A stretch of 64,000 nucleotides of DNA from Burkholderia sp. MS389. GTDB lineage: Bacteria; Pseudomonadota; Gammaproteobacteria; Burkholderiales; Burkholderiaceae. Position 1 is the stretch's first letter. Each line of letters starts with the position of its first letter. Below, piece by piece: positions 46,074 through 56,943 of this stretch. The stretch is taken from NCBI RefSeq assembly GCF_016899425.1, contig NZ_CP045994.1, positions 682,001-746,000 on the forward strand. The letters are read 5' to 3'. The position numbers were made by a program, and so were the translations under genes. The notes beneath the pieces were generated by a model. The model did not search any database. It had not been told where the DNA came from and saw only the letters and a list, made by a program, of their open reading frames with translations.

Positions 46074-46750
46074 TGCATCAGTTCGACTGGAGTAGTATTC
46101 CCGGCGCGCTGCCGACGCTGTGGTCCGGTGCGATCGTCACGTTCAAGATCACGCTGATCGCGATCGTGGTCGGCATCGTCTGGGGCACGCTGCTGGCGCT
46201 GCTGCGGCTGTCCGGCGTGAAGCCGCTCGCGTGGTTCGCGAAAGCGTACGTGACGGTGTTCCGCTCGATCCCGCTCGTGATGGTGCTGCTGTGGTTCTTC
46301 CTGATCGTGCCGCAGTTGCTGCAGGGCGTGCTCGGGCTGTCGCCGACGATCGACATCCGCCTTGCGTCGGCGATGGTCGCGTTCTCGCTGTTCGAAGCCG
46401 CGTATTATTCCGAGATCATCCGCGCCGGCATCCAGGCGGTGCCGCGCGGGCAGGTGAACGCCGCGTTCGCGCTCGGCATGAACTACGCGCAGGCGATGCG
46501 CCTCGTGATCCTGCCGCAGGCGTTCCGCGCAATGGTGCCGCTGCTGCTCACGCAGGCGATCGTCCTGTTCCAGGATACGTCGCTCGTGTACGTGATCAGT
46601 CTCGCGGACTTCTTCCGCACGGCCGCCAACATCGGCGATCGCGACGGCACGACCGTCGAGATGGTCCTGTTCGCCGGCGCATGCTATTTCGTGATTTGCT
46701 CGTTGGCGTCTGCTCTCGTCAAGGGTCTCCAGAAAAAGGTCACAAGATGA
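46073..46750 (+). CDS. gltK: Glutamate/aspartate ABC transporter permease
   Basis: A 225-residue permease partner of GltJ. The EAA loop '[39 protein letters not shown]' is clear. Start overlaps the gltJ stop by one base and its own stop overlaps gltL by four (ATGA), giving tight translational coupling. Confidence 0.94.
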   Translation: MHQFDWSSIPGALPTLWSGAIVTFKITLIAIVVGIVWGTLLALLRLSGVKPLAWFAKAYVTVFRSIPLVMVLLWFFLIVPQLLQGVLGLSPTIDIRLASAMVAFSLFEAAYYSEIIRAGIQAVPRGQVNAAFALGMNYAQAMRLVILPQAFRAMVPLLLTQAIVLFQDTSLVYVISLADFFRTAANIGDRDGTTVEMVLFAGACYFVICSLASALVKGLQKKVTR

Positions 46751-47472
46751 TTTCCATCAAGAACGTTTCGAAGTGGTACGGCCAGTTTCAGGTCCTCTCC
46801 GAATGCACGACCGAGGTCAAGAAAGGCGAAGTGGTCGTCGTGTGCGGCCCGTCGGGCTCCGGCAAGTCGACGCTGATCAAGACCGTGAACGGCCTCGAGC
46901 CGTTCCAGCAGGGCGAGATCCTCGTGAACGGCCAGTCGGTCGGCGACAAGAAGACGAACCTGTCGAAGCTGCGCTCGAAGGTCGGGATGGTGTTCCAGCA
47001 TTTCGAACTGTTCCCGCACCTGTCGATCACCGAGAACCTGACGCTCGCGCAGATCAAGGTGCTCGGCCGCGGCAAGGACGAAGCGAACGAGAAGGGCATG
47101 AAGCTGCTCGATCGCGTCGGCCTGAAGGCGCATGCGCACAAGTTTCCCGGCCAGCTGTCGGGCGGCCAGCAACAGCGTGTCGCGATCGCGCGCGCGCTGT
47201 CGATGGACCCGATCGCGATGCTGTTCGACGAGCCGACGTCCGCGCTCGATCCGGAGATGATCAACGAAGTGCTCGACGTGATGGTCGAACTCGCGCAGGA
47301 AGGGATGACGATGATGGTCGTCACGCACGAGATGGGCTTCGCGAAGAAGGTCGCGCACCGCGTGATCTTCATGGACAAGGGCGCGATCGTCGAGGACGAC
47401 CGCAAGGACGATTTCTTCTCGAATCCGAAATCGGAACGCGCGAAGGACTTCCTCGCGAAGATCCTGCACTGA
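46747..47472 (+). CDS. gltL: Glutamate/aspartate ABC transporter ATP-binding protein
   Basis: A 241-residue ATPase of the polar amino-acid class. Walker A is GPSGSGKST at residues 34-42, the signature is 'LSGGQQQR', Walker B is '[14 protein letters not shown]', and the switch His is in 'VTHEMGFA'. Last gene of gltIJKL, closed by a terminator. Confidence 0.96.
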   Translation: MISIKNVSKWYGQFQVLSECTTEVKKGEVVVVCGPSGSGKSTLIKTVNGLEPFQQGEILVNGQSVGDKKTNLSKLRSKVGMVFQHFELFPHLSITENLTLAQIKVLGRGKDEANEKGMKLLDRVGLKAHAHKFPGQLSGGQQQRVAIARALSMDPIAMLFDEPTSALDPEMINEVLDVMVELAQEGMTMMVVTHEMGFAKKVAHRVIFMDKGAIVEDDRKDDFFSNPKSERAKDFLAKILH

Positions 47473-47504
47473 GCGTTCGCGCGTTTTCGCGCGCACCCAT
47501 GCGG

Positions 47505-47538
47505 AAACCGCCCGGCAGGCCGCCGGGCGGTTTTTTTT
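47505..47538 (+). terminator. Intrinsic terminator of gltIJKL
   Basis: Perfect stem AAACCGCCCGGC/GCCGGGCGGTTT with a five-base loop and eight T, in the gap before the convergent autotransporter gene. Confidence 0.92.
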
Positions 47539-47554
47539 CGTCCGCCGCCGGGCG

Positions 47555-50500
47555 TTACCAGCTGTACCGGTAGCCGACCTGCCCGACGATCCCGCGCCGG
47601 TAATCGCCGCCGATGTTGCGCGCGATCTTCGCGTTCGCGTACAGCTCGCCCGACTTGCCGAAGCCGGCGGTCACGCCGACGCCGAGCTCGTACCAGGTGC
47701 GTCCGAGATGCGTCGCGAACGGCGTGCCGCCGACGACGGTCTGCCCCGGCGACAGGAAGTCGTGCAGCACGTCGGCCGTGAAGTACGGCGTCGCGGCGCT
47801 GCCGCCCGCGCTCGACTGGAGGTTCGGCCGGAAGATGCGCACGCCGACGCGACCGCGCAGCGCATTCGTCGTCGTACCCGACACGGCCGACACGTTGTCG
47901 TTGAACCCGTTCAGCTTCAGGTACTGGTACATCAGTTGCGCCTGCGGCTCGACCGCGACCGGCAACGCGCCGATCGCGAACGGCTTGCCGACTTCCTGCG
48001 ACAGCGCGACGCCGAAGCCGTTCTGCGACGCTTCGTTGCCGTAGCTGTCGCGATAGCGGTTGCCGTAGTGCGTGACCTGCCCGACGCTGTCGAAGTAGGT
48101 GCCGTCCGGCAGGTAGCGCGTCCAGTAGCCGCCGACGCTCTGCGCGTGCATCTCGACCGAGCCGGTCGACGTCGACAGGTTGGGCGAGCCCGCGCGCGCC
48201 ATGTCGCTGAAGCTCGCGTTCGACACGCCGATGCTGGCCGTCACGCCCGCATGCGTGCTGCCGGCGCCGTTCGGCGCCTGGTCGACAGTCCAGTCCTTGC
48301 CGAACTGCGCGAAGAACGTGCGTTCGTCGGCCGAGAAACGGCCCGCGTTCGCATCGAGGCTCTGGCCGCCGATGCGCCCCCACACGCCGTCGCGATTGCC
48401 GGGCTGCTGCTGCTCGACGTTGTAGATGTCGCCGACGCGTTCGTGCAGCTTGCCGAGCGTCGAGAAGCCGTAGTCGGCGTTCAGCAGCGGCGTCATCGCG
48501 TAGCCGGAAACGCCCGGACGATACGCGAGCGTACCGCCGTTGCCGTTGATGCCGCCGTCGCCGCCGCCGGACGGGTGGATCGGGTCGCCGGGGTCGGTCG
48601 GGTCGAGCTGCGAACGCAGGTACCAGCCGTTCGCATCGCCTTGCCCGCCGCGATAGAGCCGGTACTCGTACGCGCCCGCTTGCACCGGGCCCGCGAGATG
48701 GAACGCCGACGCGGCGGTCGTACCGCCGTTGGCCGTGACGACCACCGGAATCCCGTCGCCGGTCGTCTGCGCGCCGGTGCCGGCCGTGTTGGCGATCTTC
48801 AGGCCGGTCGTGCCGCTCGCCGCGCCGCCGTTCACGATCAGCCGGTCGGTCGGCGACGCGTCGGCGCCGAGATACGTATTCAGCGCGATCATGCCGCCGT
48901 TGCCGACGTAGCCGCCCGTTGTCAGCGTCTTGTAGCTGCCGGTCAGCGTCGGCGAGCCGGTCGGCGCGGCGAATGCGACGAGGCCCGCGTTGTTCAGGCT
49001 GCTCAGCACCGAGCTGCCCGTCATGCGCCACGTGCTCGTGCCGTCGACCGTCAGCGCGACCGGGTCGATCTTCCCAGTCAGCGTCGTGCCGTTCGCGAGG
49101 AACACGTTGCCGGTGCTCGACGCGTCGGAAACGATGTCGCCCGCGAGGTTCACCGCCGATGCATTGAACGTCACGTTGCTGCCGTTCGCGAGGTTCAGCA
49201 GCGTGCCGTTGCCGGCCGTCACGACCGTACCGTTGCGCACCGCGATGTCGGCCATGCCGCCGCGCGCGGCGAAGGCCGGCCCGGTGGCGGACGTCACGCT
49301 GCCGCCGTCGACGAGCACCGAGCTGGTCGCGCCGTTCGCGAGCGTGTCCGACGTCAGTACGCCGGCCGTCGCGCCCGTGAGCGCCGTGCCCGTCAATGCG
49401 AGCACGCCGCCGCTGTTCGCGGTTGCGCCGTTGCCGGCGGCGCTGGCGAGCGCCGACCCCGTATCGGCGATGCGGCCGCCGTTTTGCGCGACGACGCCGT
49501 CGGCCGCAGCACCCGATGCGGAAATCTTCGCGCCCGACAGCAGGGCCGTCGCGCCGCCGTCCATGACGATTGCATGGGCGTTCGTGCCGGTCGTCGCGAC
49601 GGTCGTTCCGTTGGCCGCGAGCGTGGAATCGGCCCCCGACACGAACAGGCCGCGCGCGTCGGCGCCGCTCGTGCGGACGACCGCGGCCGCATCGGCCGCG
49701 ATGTGCGCGCCGGCGCCGGTCGACGTGACGCCGGCGGCGCCGTTGCCGGTCGTCGCGATCTGCGTGCCGGACAGCGCGATCGTTGCATTCGCACCGAGGT
49801 TGCGGATCCCGCTGCCCGAGCCGCCGACCGCGATCGACGTCGCGCTGGCCGCGATGCCGCCGCCGGTGACCGTCGCGTCGATCAGCACGCCGTCGGCGCT
49901 GCCGTTCGCGATGACGGTGCCGGCGCCCGACAGCGCGACCGATGCGCCGGCGCCCGTCAGGCGTATGCCCGCGACGCCGTCGTCGGCTTCGATGGAACCC
50001 GCGTTCGCGAGCGTGGCCGACGCACCCTGCACGAGCGCGCCGGTGCCGTTGGCGACGCGGATCGTCGACGCGTTGTTCACCGTGCCCAGCGTGCCGGCCA
50101 CGACGCCTGTCGAGCCCGCGCCGGTCAGCAGCACCGTGCTGCGGTTCTCGAGCGTGCCGAGGTTCTGCGCGATGAAACCGGTCACGCCGGCGGTCGACGA
50201 CGTGACGGCGGCGTCGTTGGTCAGCGTCGTCGCGACCGGCGCGCCGGCGTTCGCGCCGGCGAGGTCGTGCGCCTGGCCGTCGACGATGCCCGCGGTCGCG
50301 CCGGCCGCGTTCAGGTCGATCGTCGCACCCGCGTCGATCGTGCCCTTCGCGCCGCCTTCCACGGCGATCGCGACGCCGTTCGCGCCGTTGACGTGGTAGA
50401 CCGCGTTGCCGGTCGACAGCGTGGTGCCGGCGTCGGTCGCGAGTACGCCGCGCGAGCGCTGGCCGTTGACGTCGGTCGTCAGCGTGCCGGCCGCCGACGC

Positions 50501-52822
50501 GCCCGTGTAGGCCGCGCCGCCCGCGACGCGGAACAGCGTCGAGTCGTCGGTGTCGACGCTCAGGTGCTGCGCGGCGACGTTGATTTTCGAGCCCGCGCCG
50601 TATGCGTAGAAGCCGATCTGGTTCGTGCCGGACATGAAGGCCGGCACCGCGTTCGCGCCGACGTCGATCGTCGCGCCCGAGCGTGCGTGCACGCCGATCG
50701 CGCCGGTGCCGGTCAGGTTCAGCGCACCGTCGAGCGTGGCCATCGCGAGCGGCCCTTCGGCCCAGACGCCGTAGTTGCGCGTGTCCGACGCGGGGTCGAG
50801 GCCGCCGGCCACGTCGATCGTGCCGGTCGACGTCGCAGTCGTCGCGTGCGTGCCGGTGCCGACGACCATGATGCCGATGCCGTTCACGCCATTCAGCGTG
50901 ATCGTGCCCGTATTGGTCACGGTCGCGGCGGTGTCGGCCGCGAGCATGCCGACGTTCGCGAGCGGCGTGCCGGGCGCGGCGCCGTTGACGACGATCGCAC
51001 CCGCGTTCGTTAGCGTGCCGGCGCTCGAGCCGATGCTCGCCAGCGCGGCGCCGTTCTGCGTCTGCGAGCCGATCACGATCGTGCCGAGGTTGCTCGCGCT
51101 GCCCGACGCGCCGAGCAGGATGCCGTACGCGTGCGCGGACAGCGCGACGTCGTTTGCCGCCTGGCCGGGCGCGTACTGCGCGGCGCGGCCCAGATAGATC
51201 GTGCCGCCTGCTTCGTTCGTGAAGCTGCCGCCGGCGACGAGGCCGCCGATCACCTGGCTGTCGAGCGTCGTCGCGTTGACGCCGACGTTGATCGTGCCGG
51301 CGTTCGTCGCGCGCGCGCCGTCCGTCGCGGCCACCGCGTAGTTCTGCAGGTCGGGGCGGTTGCCGTCGAGCGTCCATGCGCCGACGTTCATCACGCCGTT
51401 GTTCGCGAACGTGGTGCCCGCGCCGCTCGCGTACACGCCGTTGCCCTCGGTGTACGCGTGGAAGCCGAAATTGTCGGGTGGCGTGCTGCCGCTCGTGTCG
51501 ACGTTGTTGCCGGACGCGTAGCCGGACGAGATCGCGCCGTTGTTGACGCCGCTCGCGCCGCTCAGGAGGCGCACCAGCGTGAAATCGCCCGACAAGCGCC
51601 CGTCGTTGACGAAGTGCGCGCCGTTTTCCGCGAGCACGGCCGAGCTCGATTCGATCGTGTTGGTGCCGCGGAAGTCGATCTGGCCGTCCTTGCCGATGTG
51701 CAGCGTCGCGTTCGCGCCCGTGCCGTGCATCACCGACAGGTGATCGATCGGCAGCGTGTTCTTGTCGCCGGCGGACACGTTGTTCGCGTACTGGAAGGTT
51801 TGCTGCGAGAACGTGACGGCCTGGCCGAACGCGGTGTCGTAGGCGGCCTGCGAGCCGAGCGCGCCGCTCTGGACCGAGCGCACCAGAAAGTCGTTGTACG
51901 CAGCGAGCGATGCGGCGTCGGTGACGGTCCAGCGACTGCCGTCGAACGCGGTGAAGGTGCCCGCGTAGGCCGGCACGTCGAGCTGGAGCTGGCCGACCGG
52001 GCCGCCGCTGGCGAGATAGTCGCCGGTGCCGAGCCAGATCTGGTTGCGGGAATTCCAGTTGACGACGCTTTTTGCCGCACCGGTGCCGTCCGCAAAGGTC
52101 AGGTCGGTCTGCTTCGGTGCGATCGAGATTCCATTGCCGGTCGCGTCTGGCGCATCCGCGGCATTGCCGATCGACACGTTCAGCGTGCCGCCGGTGCTGT
52201 CGACGGTGCCGATCCGCGTATTCACGTACTGGCCGCCGTTCACGTCGTGGTAAACGGGCACGGTGGTCGAGCCGGCCGCGGATGCGGTGAATTCGGCGGA
52301 GTTGTAGGTGGCGACCGACGTGTGGGTGGCCGTGATCGAGTCGGGCGTGCTGACGCTTTGCGTCTTGCCGCCGAGCGAGACCAGCGGCTGGTTCGGGTTG
52401 CCCGACACGAGGGTCGCGCTGCCGAGCGGCGTCAGCGTATAGCCCGGGTCGCCGGGGACGCCCGTCCATGCGCCTGCCACGCCGATCGTTTCGCCGCCCG
52501 ACACCGTCGTGGCGCCGGCCAGGTTGTCGTTGACGGTCGGGCTGAAACTGCCGAGTGCGCAGGTGCCGCCGCTCGCGACGGTCGCGCCGTCGCCGCACGT
52601 CGACGCGTGCGCCACGCCGGCCGACAGCGCGGCCAGCGCGGCCCCGAGCGCCGCGACGCGCAGCGGCGAGCGGCCTGCCGGGTGGTGCGCCACCTTGTGC
52701 GCGGTGCGGCGGCTCGAACCCGATTCGCTGCCCGAACGCTTGCCGCGCGCCCGAGCCGTTTCCGCCACCGCGACCCAGCAGCCGGCGGCGTCGCTCCATA
52801 TCGATCGAAATGAGTGATTCAC
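47555..52822 (-). CDS. Large type Va autotransporter (adhesin-like)
   Basis: A 1755-residue surface protein. The N-terminus is an extended signal peptide (ESPR): 'MNHSFRSIWSDAAGCWVAVAE', a basic stretch, then a hydrophobic core ending near 'AGVAHA' at about 76. The passenger (about 77-1430) is a Gly/Ala/Thr/Asn-rich array of degenerate beta-helix turns such as 'TGTGAIGVHARSGATIDVGANAV'. A Pro/Gly linker leads to a C-terminal beta-barrel of roughly 270 residues ('GVWGRIGGQSLDANAGRF') ending 'QVGYRYSW', with the aromatic last residue. Two Cys near the passenger start may pair. The GTG at 52822 fits the ESPR start. Ligand unknown. Confidence 0.88.
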   Translation of the reverse strand: MNHSFRSIWSDAAGCWVAVAETARARGKRSGSESGSSRRTAHKVAHHPAGRSPLRVAALGAALAALSAGVAHASTCGDGATVASGGTCALGSFSPTVNDNLAGATTVSGGETIGVAGAWTGVPGDPGYTLTPLGSATLVSGNPNQPLVSLGGKTQSVSTPDSITATHTSVATYNSAEFTASAAGSTTVPVYHDVNGGQYVNTRIGTVDSTGGTLNVSIGNAADAPDATGNGISIAPKQTDLTFADGTGAAKSVVNWNSRNQIWLGTGDYLASGGPVGQLQLDVPAYAGTFTAFDGSRWTVTDAASLAAYNDFLVRSVQSGALGSQAAYDTAFGQAVTFSQQTFQYANNVSAGDKNTLPIDHLSVMHGTGANATLHIGKDGQIDFRGTNTIESSSAVLAENGAHFVNDGRLSGDFTLVRLLSGASGVNNGAISSGYASGNNVDTSGSTPPDNFGFHAYTEGNGVYASGAGTTFANNGVMNVGAWTLDGNRPDLQNYAVAATDGARATNAGTINVGVNATTLDSQVIGGLVAGGSFTNEAGGTIYLGRAAQYAPGQAANDVALSAHAYGILLGASGSASNLGTIVIGSQTQNGAALASIGSSAGTLTNAGAIVVNGAAPGTPLANVGMLAADTAATVTNTGTITLNGVNGIGIMVVGTGTHATTATSTGTIDVAGGLDPASDTRNYGVWAEGPLAMATLDGALNLTGTGAIGVHARSGATIDVGANAVPAFMSGTNQIGFYAYGAGSKINVAAQHLSVDTDDSTLFRVAGGAAYTGASAAGTLTTDVNGQRSRGVLATDAGTTLSTGNAVYHVNGANGVAIAVEGGAKGTIDAGATIDLNAAGATAGIVDGQAHDLAGANAGAPVATTLTNDAAVTSSTAGVTGFIAQNLGTLENRSTVLLTGAGSTGVVAGTLGTVNNASTIRVANGTGALVQGASATLANAGSIEADDGVAGIRLTGAGASVALSGAGTVIANGSADGVLIDATVTGGGIAASATSIAVGGSGSGIRNLGANATIALSGTQIATTGNGAAGVTSTGAGAHIAADAAAVVRTSGADARGLFVSGADSTLAANGTTVATTGTNAHAIVMDGGATALLSGAKISASGAAADGVVAQNGGRIADTGSALASAAGNGATANSGGVLALTGTALTGATAGVLTSDTLANGATSSVLVDGGSVTSATGPAFAARGGMADIAVRNGTVVTAGNGTLLNLANGSNVTFNASAVNLAGDIVSDASSTGNVFLANGTTLTGKIDPVALTVDGTSTWRMTGSSVLSSLNNAGLVAFAAPTGSPTLTGSYKTLTTGGYVGNGGMIALNTYLGADASPTDRLIVNGGAASGTTGLKIANTAGTGAQTTGDGIPVVVTANGGTTAASAFHLAGPVQAGAYEYRLYRGGQGDANGWYLRSQLDPTDPGDPIHPSGGGDGGINGNGGTLAYRPGVSGYAMTPLLNADYGFSTLGKLHERVGDIYNVEQQQPGNRDGVWGRIGGQSLDANAGRFSADERTFFAQFGKDWTVDQAPNGAGSTHAGVTASIGVSNASFSDMARAGSPNLSTSTGSVEMHAQSVGGYWTRYLPDGTYFDSVGQVTHYGNRYRDSYGNEASQNGFGVALSQEVGKPFAIGALPVAVEPQAQLMYQYLKLNGFNDNVSAVSGTTTNALRGRVGVRIFRPNLQSSAGGSAATPYFTADVLHDFLSPGQTVVGGTPFATHLGRTWYELGVGVTAGFGKSGELYANAKIARNIGGDYRRGIVGQVGYRYSW

Positions 52823-53428
52823 GACATACCCCTCTTTCTTCTTTTGACGTGGCATTCGCCGCGATTCGGCGAATTCGCATTCCGCGGTGGGGAAATGATC
52901 CGAAGGGGCGTGCGGCGGCTGTGGCTGCGTGTCGCGCCAATCGTGTTTCGTTACACCGAGGATGGGGCGAGTCTACTGATTCGGGCAGTCGCCGATTATC
53001 GAGAAAGGGGAAACTGTAATGATTCGAACCGTAATGCGTGGTATTTTTGATTTGTGTGGTTGATCGAACCGAAAGCCGTGGTGGTGGCGGGCTTGAGGGG
53101 TTTTGTTAAAGGCTGGCAGGACTGCTGGAGTCGGTGGGATAGCGCACGGTTTCGGCGGATGACGCGCGATAAAATGCGGGCCCGGAATTTTTGTTTTAAT
53201 TGGCGGTTATTTTATCCGCTTCATCTTTTACTTATTTTCACTTGTAAATTAATAAAATCAAGCGAATGTTGCGTGACGTCGATTCGTTGCGCCGGGTGGT
53301 GGCCGAAATGAAACCGTATTGGCCGGAGCCGGGCGATTTGCGTCGATGACGGGCGTCGTCGGACGCATCGTACGACGCACGCGGCAAGCAGGAAGCGAGC
53401 AGAAAGCGGACGCGGCCGATGCCGCGCT
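52823..53428. other. 606-base gene-free region upstream of the autotransporter
   Basis: No convincing gene. It contains an AT-rich patch around 53180-53270, clearly lower in GC than its neighbours, and two short frames without similarity. It presumably holds the autotransporter promoter and a long leader; I could not pick a convincing -35/-10 pair. Confidence 0.5.
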
Positions 53429-54343
53429 TCAGAAATCGATCGCGTCGTCGGCATCGCCGTCGGCCGCGGTGGCGAGCGCTTCGCGCACCACCGTGCGCGG
53501 TGCGGACGCCGACGCGTCGAGCGACGGGTTGCGCAGCTTCTCGAGCACGCGCGCGGGCACCGGAATCTGCATCCGCGCGGCGACGTCGCCGCACTGGAAC
53601 ATGATCAACTCGCCCGGCTCGAATGCGGTCCAGACTTCGTTGTCGGTGAGCGGCTGCGTCGCGATCACCGCGACGCGATCCTCGGGCGTCGTGTATTTCG
53701 CGAAGTCGATCGACAGGTCTTCGTCGACGAGATGCGCGGTCGAGAACGGCCAGCGCCGCACGAGGTAGTGCAGCCGCGTCGAGCAGTGCGCGAAGAGCGC
53801 CTGGCCGTTCGACATCAGGAAATTGAACACGCCGTGATCGGTGATGCCGCGCGTCAGTTCGCCGACCCGCTCGAACAGCTCGGGCAGCGGCGGCTGCGCG
53901 CCGGGAAAGGCTTCGCGCAGCCCCTGCATCAGCACGCAGAACGCCTGTTCGCTGTCGGTCGTGCCGACCGGATGGTAGACGCTGCCGTCCATGTCCGGTG
54001 CGTAGTCCTGCAGGTCGCCGTTATGCGCGAAGATCCAGTGCCGGCCCCACAGCTCGCGCATGAACGGATGGCTGTTCTCGAGCAGGATGTGCCCTTGCGT
54101 CGCCTTGCGGATGTGCGCGATCGTGTTCTTGGACTTGATCGGGTAGCGCTTCACCATTTCGGCGATCGGCGACGTGGCCGAGGCCTGGTGATCGATGAAG
54201 AGGCGGCAGGCCTTGTCTTCGAAGAACGCGATGCCCCAGCCGTCGGCATGGTGATCGGTGAGCCCACCCCGGGCCGCGAAACCTGTGAAGGAGAATGTGA
54301 CGTCCGTCGGCGCGGCGCAGTTCATTCCAAGGAGTTGGCACAT
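53429..54343 (-). CDS. Class II glutamine amidotransferase (YafJ-like)
   Basis: A 304-residue protein beginning Met-Cys-Gln-Leu-Leu-Gly-Met-Asn, so Cys2 becomes the N-terminal nucleophile after Met removal. 'GLTDHHADGWGIAFFED' and 'AHIRKATQG', then 'HPFMRELWGRHWIFAHNGDL', form the glutaminase site. No synthase domain follows, so the acceptor for ammonia is unknown; some relatives are putative proteases. The start at 54343 is fixed by the catalytic Cys. Divergent from pyrC. Confidence 0.9.
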   Translation of the reverse strand: MCQLLGMNCAAPTDVTFSFTGFAARGGLTDHHADGWGIAFFEDKACRLFIDHQASATSPIAEMVKRYPIKSKNTIAHIRKATQGHILLENSHPFMRELWGRHWIFAHNGDLQDYAPDMDGSVYHPVGTTDSEQAFCVLMQGLREAFPGAQPPLPELFERVGELTRGITDHGVFNFLMSNGQALFAHCSTRLHYLVRRWPFSTAHLVDEDLSIDFAKYTTPEDRVAVIATQPLTDNEVWTAFEPGELIMFQCGDVAARMQIPVPARVLEKLRNPSLDASASAPRTVVREALATAADGDADDAIDF

Positions 54344-54547
54344 TTTACGTGGGGCGGCAGGCTGAAGCGGGGGTAACGAACCGGGCGAACCCCGGTACAA
54401 TGCGGCTTCTAGCATATCACCGAGCCCTGAGCGGTAAAAAGCGGATTCCGCTGGCCAAAGGCCCCGTGTTGCGGTTTGCCGTCAATCGGCCCGTGCACGC
54501 GCGTTCCGGCCCCGCCGCTCGCAAGCCCGTTCCTCACGACGCCTCCT

Positions 54548-55612
54548 ATGACTGCCTCGAACGCTTCCTCCCCGGCGACGCTTTCGCTCGCCCGTCCCGA
54601 CGACTGGCACCTGCACCTTCGCGACGGCGACATGCTCGCCGCCGTGCTGCCGCACACCGCCCGCCAGTTCGGCCGCGCCATCGTCATGCCGAACCTGAAG
54701 CCGCCGGTCACGACCACCGCGCAGGCGCAGGCCTATCGCGCGCGCATCCTCGGCGCACTGCCGGCCGGGATGACGTTCGAACCGCTGATGACGCTGTACC
54801 TGACCGACAACACGCCGCCCGACGAAATCCGCCGCGCCCGCGAAAGCGGCTTCGTGCACGGCGTGAAGCTGTATCCGGCAGGCGCGACGACGAATTCCGA
54901 CCATGGCGTCACCGATCTCGCGAAATGCGCGAAGACGCTCGAGGCGATGCAGGAAACCGGCATGCCGCTGCTCGTGCACGGCGAGGTGACCGATGCGTCG
55001 ATCGACCTGTTCGACCGCGAAAAGGTGTTCATCGACCGCGTGATGACGCCGCTGCGCCGCGATTTCCCGGGGCTGAAGGTCGTGTTCGAGCACATCACGA
55101 CGAAGGACGCGGCCGACTACGTGCGCGATGCGGACGCGGCGCCCGGTCTGCTCGGCGCGACGATCACCGCGCATCACCTGCTGTACAACCGCAACGCGCT
55201 GTTCGTCGGCGGGATTCGCCCGCATTACTACTGCCTGCCGGTGCTCAAGCGCGAGACGCATCGCGTGGCGCTGGTCGAGGCCGCGACGTCGGGCAACCCG
55301 CGCTTCTTCCTCGGCACCGACAGCGCGCCGCATGCGCGCGGCGCGAAGGAAACCGCGTGCGGCTGCGCGGGCTGCTACACGGCGCTGCACGCGCTCGAAC
55401 TGTACGCGGAAGCATTCGACACCGCCGGCGCGCTCGACAAGCTGGAAGGGTTCGCGAGCTTCTTCGGCGCCGATTTCTACGGGCTGCCGCGCAGCGCCGA
55501 GACGGTCACGCTGCGCCGCGAGGCGTGGGAGCTGCCGCGCGAGATCTTCGCGGGCGATACGCCGGTCGTGCCGCTGCGCGGTGGCGAGGCGATCGGCTGG
55601 AAACTCGCGTGA
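54548..55612 (+). CDS. pyrC: Dihydroorotase
   Basis: Closes carbamoyl aspartate to dihydroorotate in pyrimidine synthesis. The 354-residue zinc amidohydrolase has the metal motif HLHLRDG with His21 and His23, the carboxylated Lys in '[17 protein letters not shown]', 'LLVHGEV' and '[14 protein letters not shown]' with the catalytic Asp. ATG 54548 (MTASNASSP) is chosen; a TACAAT at 54396-54401 suggests a promoter about 150 bases upstream. Confidence 0.96.
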   Translation: MTASNASSPATLSLARPDDWHLHLRDGDMLAAVLPHTARQFGRAIVMPNLKPPVTTTAQAQAYRARILGALPAGMTFEPLMTLYLTDNTPPDEIRRARESGFVHGVKLYPAGATTNSDHGVTDLAKCAKTLEAMQETGMPLLVHGEVTDASIDLFDREKVFIDRVMTPLRRDFPGLKVVFEHITTKDAADYVRDADAAPGLLGATITAHHLLYNRNALFVGGIRPHYYCLPVLKRETHRVALVEAATSGNPRFFLGTDSAPHARGAKETACGCAGCYTALHALELYAEAFDTAGALDKLEGFASFFGADFYGLPRSAETVTLRREAWELPREIFAGDTPVVPLRGGEAIGWKLA

Positions 55613-55718
55613 GCGGCGTGCCGCCGCGCGAACCCGGTCGCGTCGATCCGGCCGTGTTTCGCCGTGGCGGTGGCTCGCGCGCTGCCGACCGCGGCGCGCA
55701 GTGCTAGAATGCGCGTTG

Positions 55719-56131
<413 letters not shown>

Positions 56132-56144
56132 CTCGAATGCGAAA

Positions 56145-56180
56145 GGGCCGGCGCTCCCTGCGGAGCGCCGGCCCTTTTTT
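56145..56180 (+). terminator. Terminator after rnpB
   Basis: Perfect 13-base stem GGGCCGGCGCTCC/GGAGCGCCGGCCC with loop CTGC and six T. On the minus strand it could also help end the OsmC gene. Confidence 0.93.
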
Positions 56181-56198
56181 CATGCGCGCGCCGCGCGA

Positions 56199-56621
56199 TC
56201 AGGCGGCGACGATGTCGAACGAATGCGTGAGTTCGGCCGTTTTCGCGATCATGATCGACGCGGAGCAATACTTGTCGTGCGACAGGTTGATCGCGCGTTC
56301 GACCGTGGCCGGGTTCAGGTTGCGGCCGGTGACCGTGAAGTGGAAGTGCACCTTCGTGAACACCTTCGGATCTTCGCTCGCGCGCTCGGCCTTCAGCGTG
56401 ACCGAGCAGCCGCTCACTTCCTGGCGGCTCTTCTTCAGGATCAGCACGACGTCATAAGCCGTGCAGCCGCCGGTGCCGAGCAGCACCATCTCCATCGGAC
56501 GCGGCGCGAGGTTGTGGCCGCCGCCTTCGGGCGCGCCGTCCATCGTGACGAGATGCCCGCTGCCGGTCTCGGCGGAAAACGCCATGCCGTCCTGGCCCAT
56601 CCAGCTTACTTTGCATTCCAT
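56199..56621 (-). CDS. OsmC-family peroxide-reductase-like protein
   Basis: A 140-residue OsmC/YhfA-type protein. The two redox Cys are present: Cys53 in 'LLGTGGCTAYDVV' and Cys119 in 'SHDKYCSAS'. OsmC members reduce organic hydroperoxides; YhfA-like ones have unclear substrates. The ATG at 56621 (MECKVSWMGQDG) matches the family; a longer frame exists upstream. Convergent with rnpB. Confidence 0.9.
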   Translation of the reverse strand: MECKVSWMGQDGMAFSAETGSGHLVTMDGAPEGGGHNLAPRPMEMVLLGTGGCTAYDVVLILKKSRQEVSGCSVTLKAERASEDPKVFTKVHFHFTVTGRNLNPATVERAINLSHDKYCSASIMIAKTAELTHSFDIVAA

Positions 56622-56901
56622 GCTTGCGCTCCAGCGTTGCCTGATTCGGATTCGATCCGGCATTGTAGCCCGCGGCGCAACGGTCGGCTGATGCGCTGCA
56701 AGACGAGCAATGCCGGCGCCGAGCGAGCGGCGCGGCGAGCGGTGATTTCCCTGCTGAATTTAGGGGTTTTGCTCTAGATGCGGGCGGTTTGAAGTTGTGC
56801 GTGACGCGCTTATATGCTTGATTTTGAATGGAAATTCATTGGCGTAAGCTTTTCGACTGGCATCCCATATCGTGGGAGTTGATTTCGCAATGCAAATTTT
56901 C
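56622..56901. other. Intergenic region before the sRNA candidate
   Basis: No gene found. It is more AT-rich than its surroundings, especially 56740-56900, as expected for promoters; nothing else stands out. Confidence 0.4.
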
Positions 56902-56930
56902 TTGTGGACTCGGTCGGGCATTCGTATAAT
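56902..56930 (+). promoter_or_regulatory. Promoter of the sRNA candidate
   Basis: TTGTGG and a consensus TATAAT separated by exactly 17 bases. Predicted start near 56937. Confidence 0.75.
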
Positions 56931-56943
56931 GACTCTCATTGGT
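56925..56943. promoter_or_regulatory. Fur-box-like operator over the sRNA -10
   Basis: ATAATGA-CTC-TCATT within the 19-base window matches 12 of 19 positions of the Fur consensus, with the palindromic core AATGA-N3-TCATT perfect. It covers the -10 and the start site, where a Fur repressor would act. Confidence 0.6.

Noticed and set aside
47708..51013. Very long plus-strand open frames opposite the autotransporter
   Set aside because: They are Arg/Ala/Val-rich antisense shadows of a GC-rich repetitive gene, with no domains; the minus-strand frame has a signal peptide and barrel.
48900..52300. Repeat-rich DNA considered as a CRISPR-like or minisatellite array
   Set aside because: The repeats are degenerate, in frame and translate as beta-helix turns; no regular spacer/repeat spacing.
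53180..53280. AT-rich patch considered as a mobile element end or attachment site
   Set aside because: No inverted or direct repeats, integrase, transposase or tRNA gene nearby.
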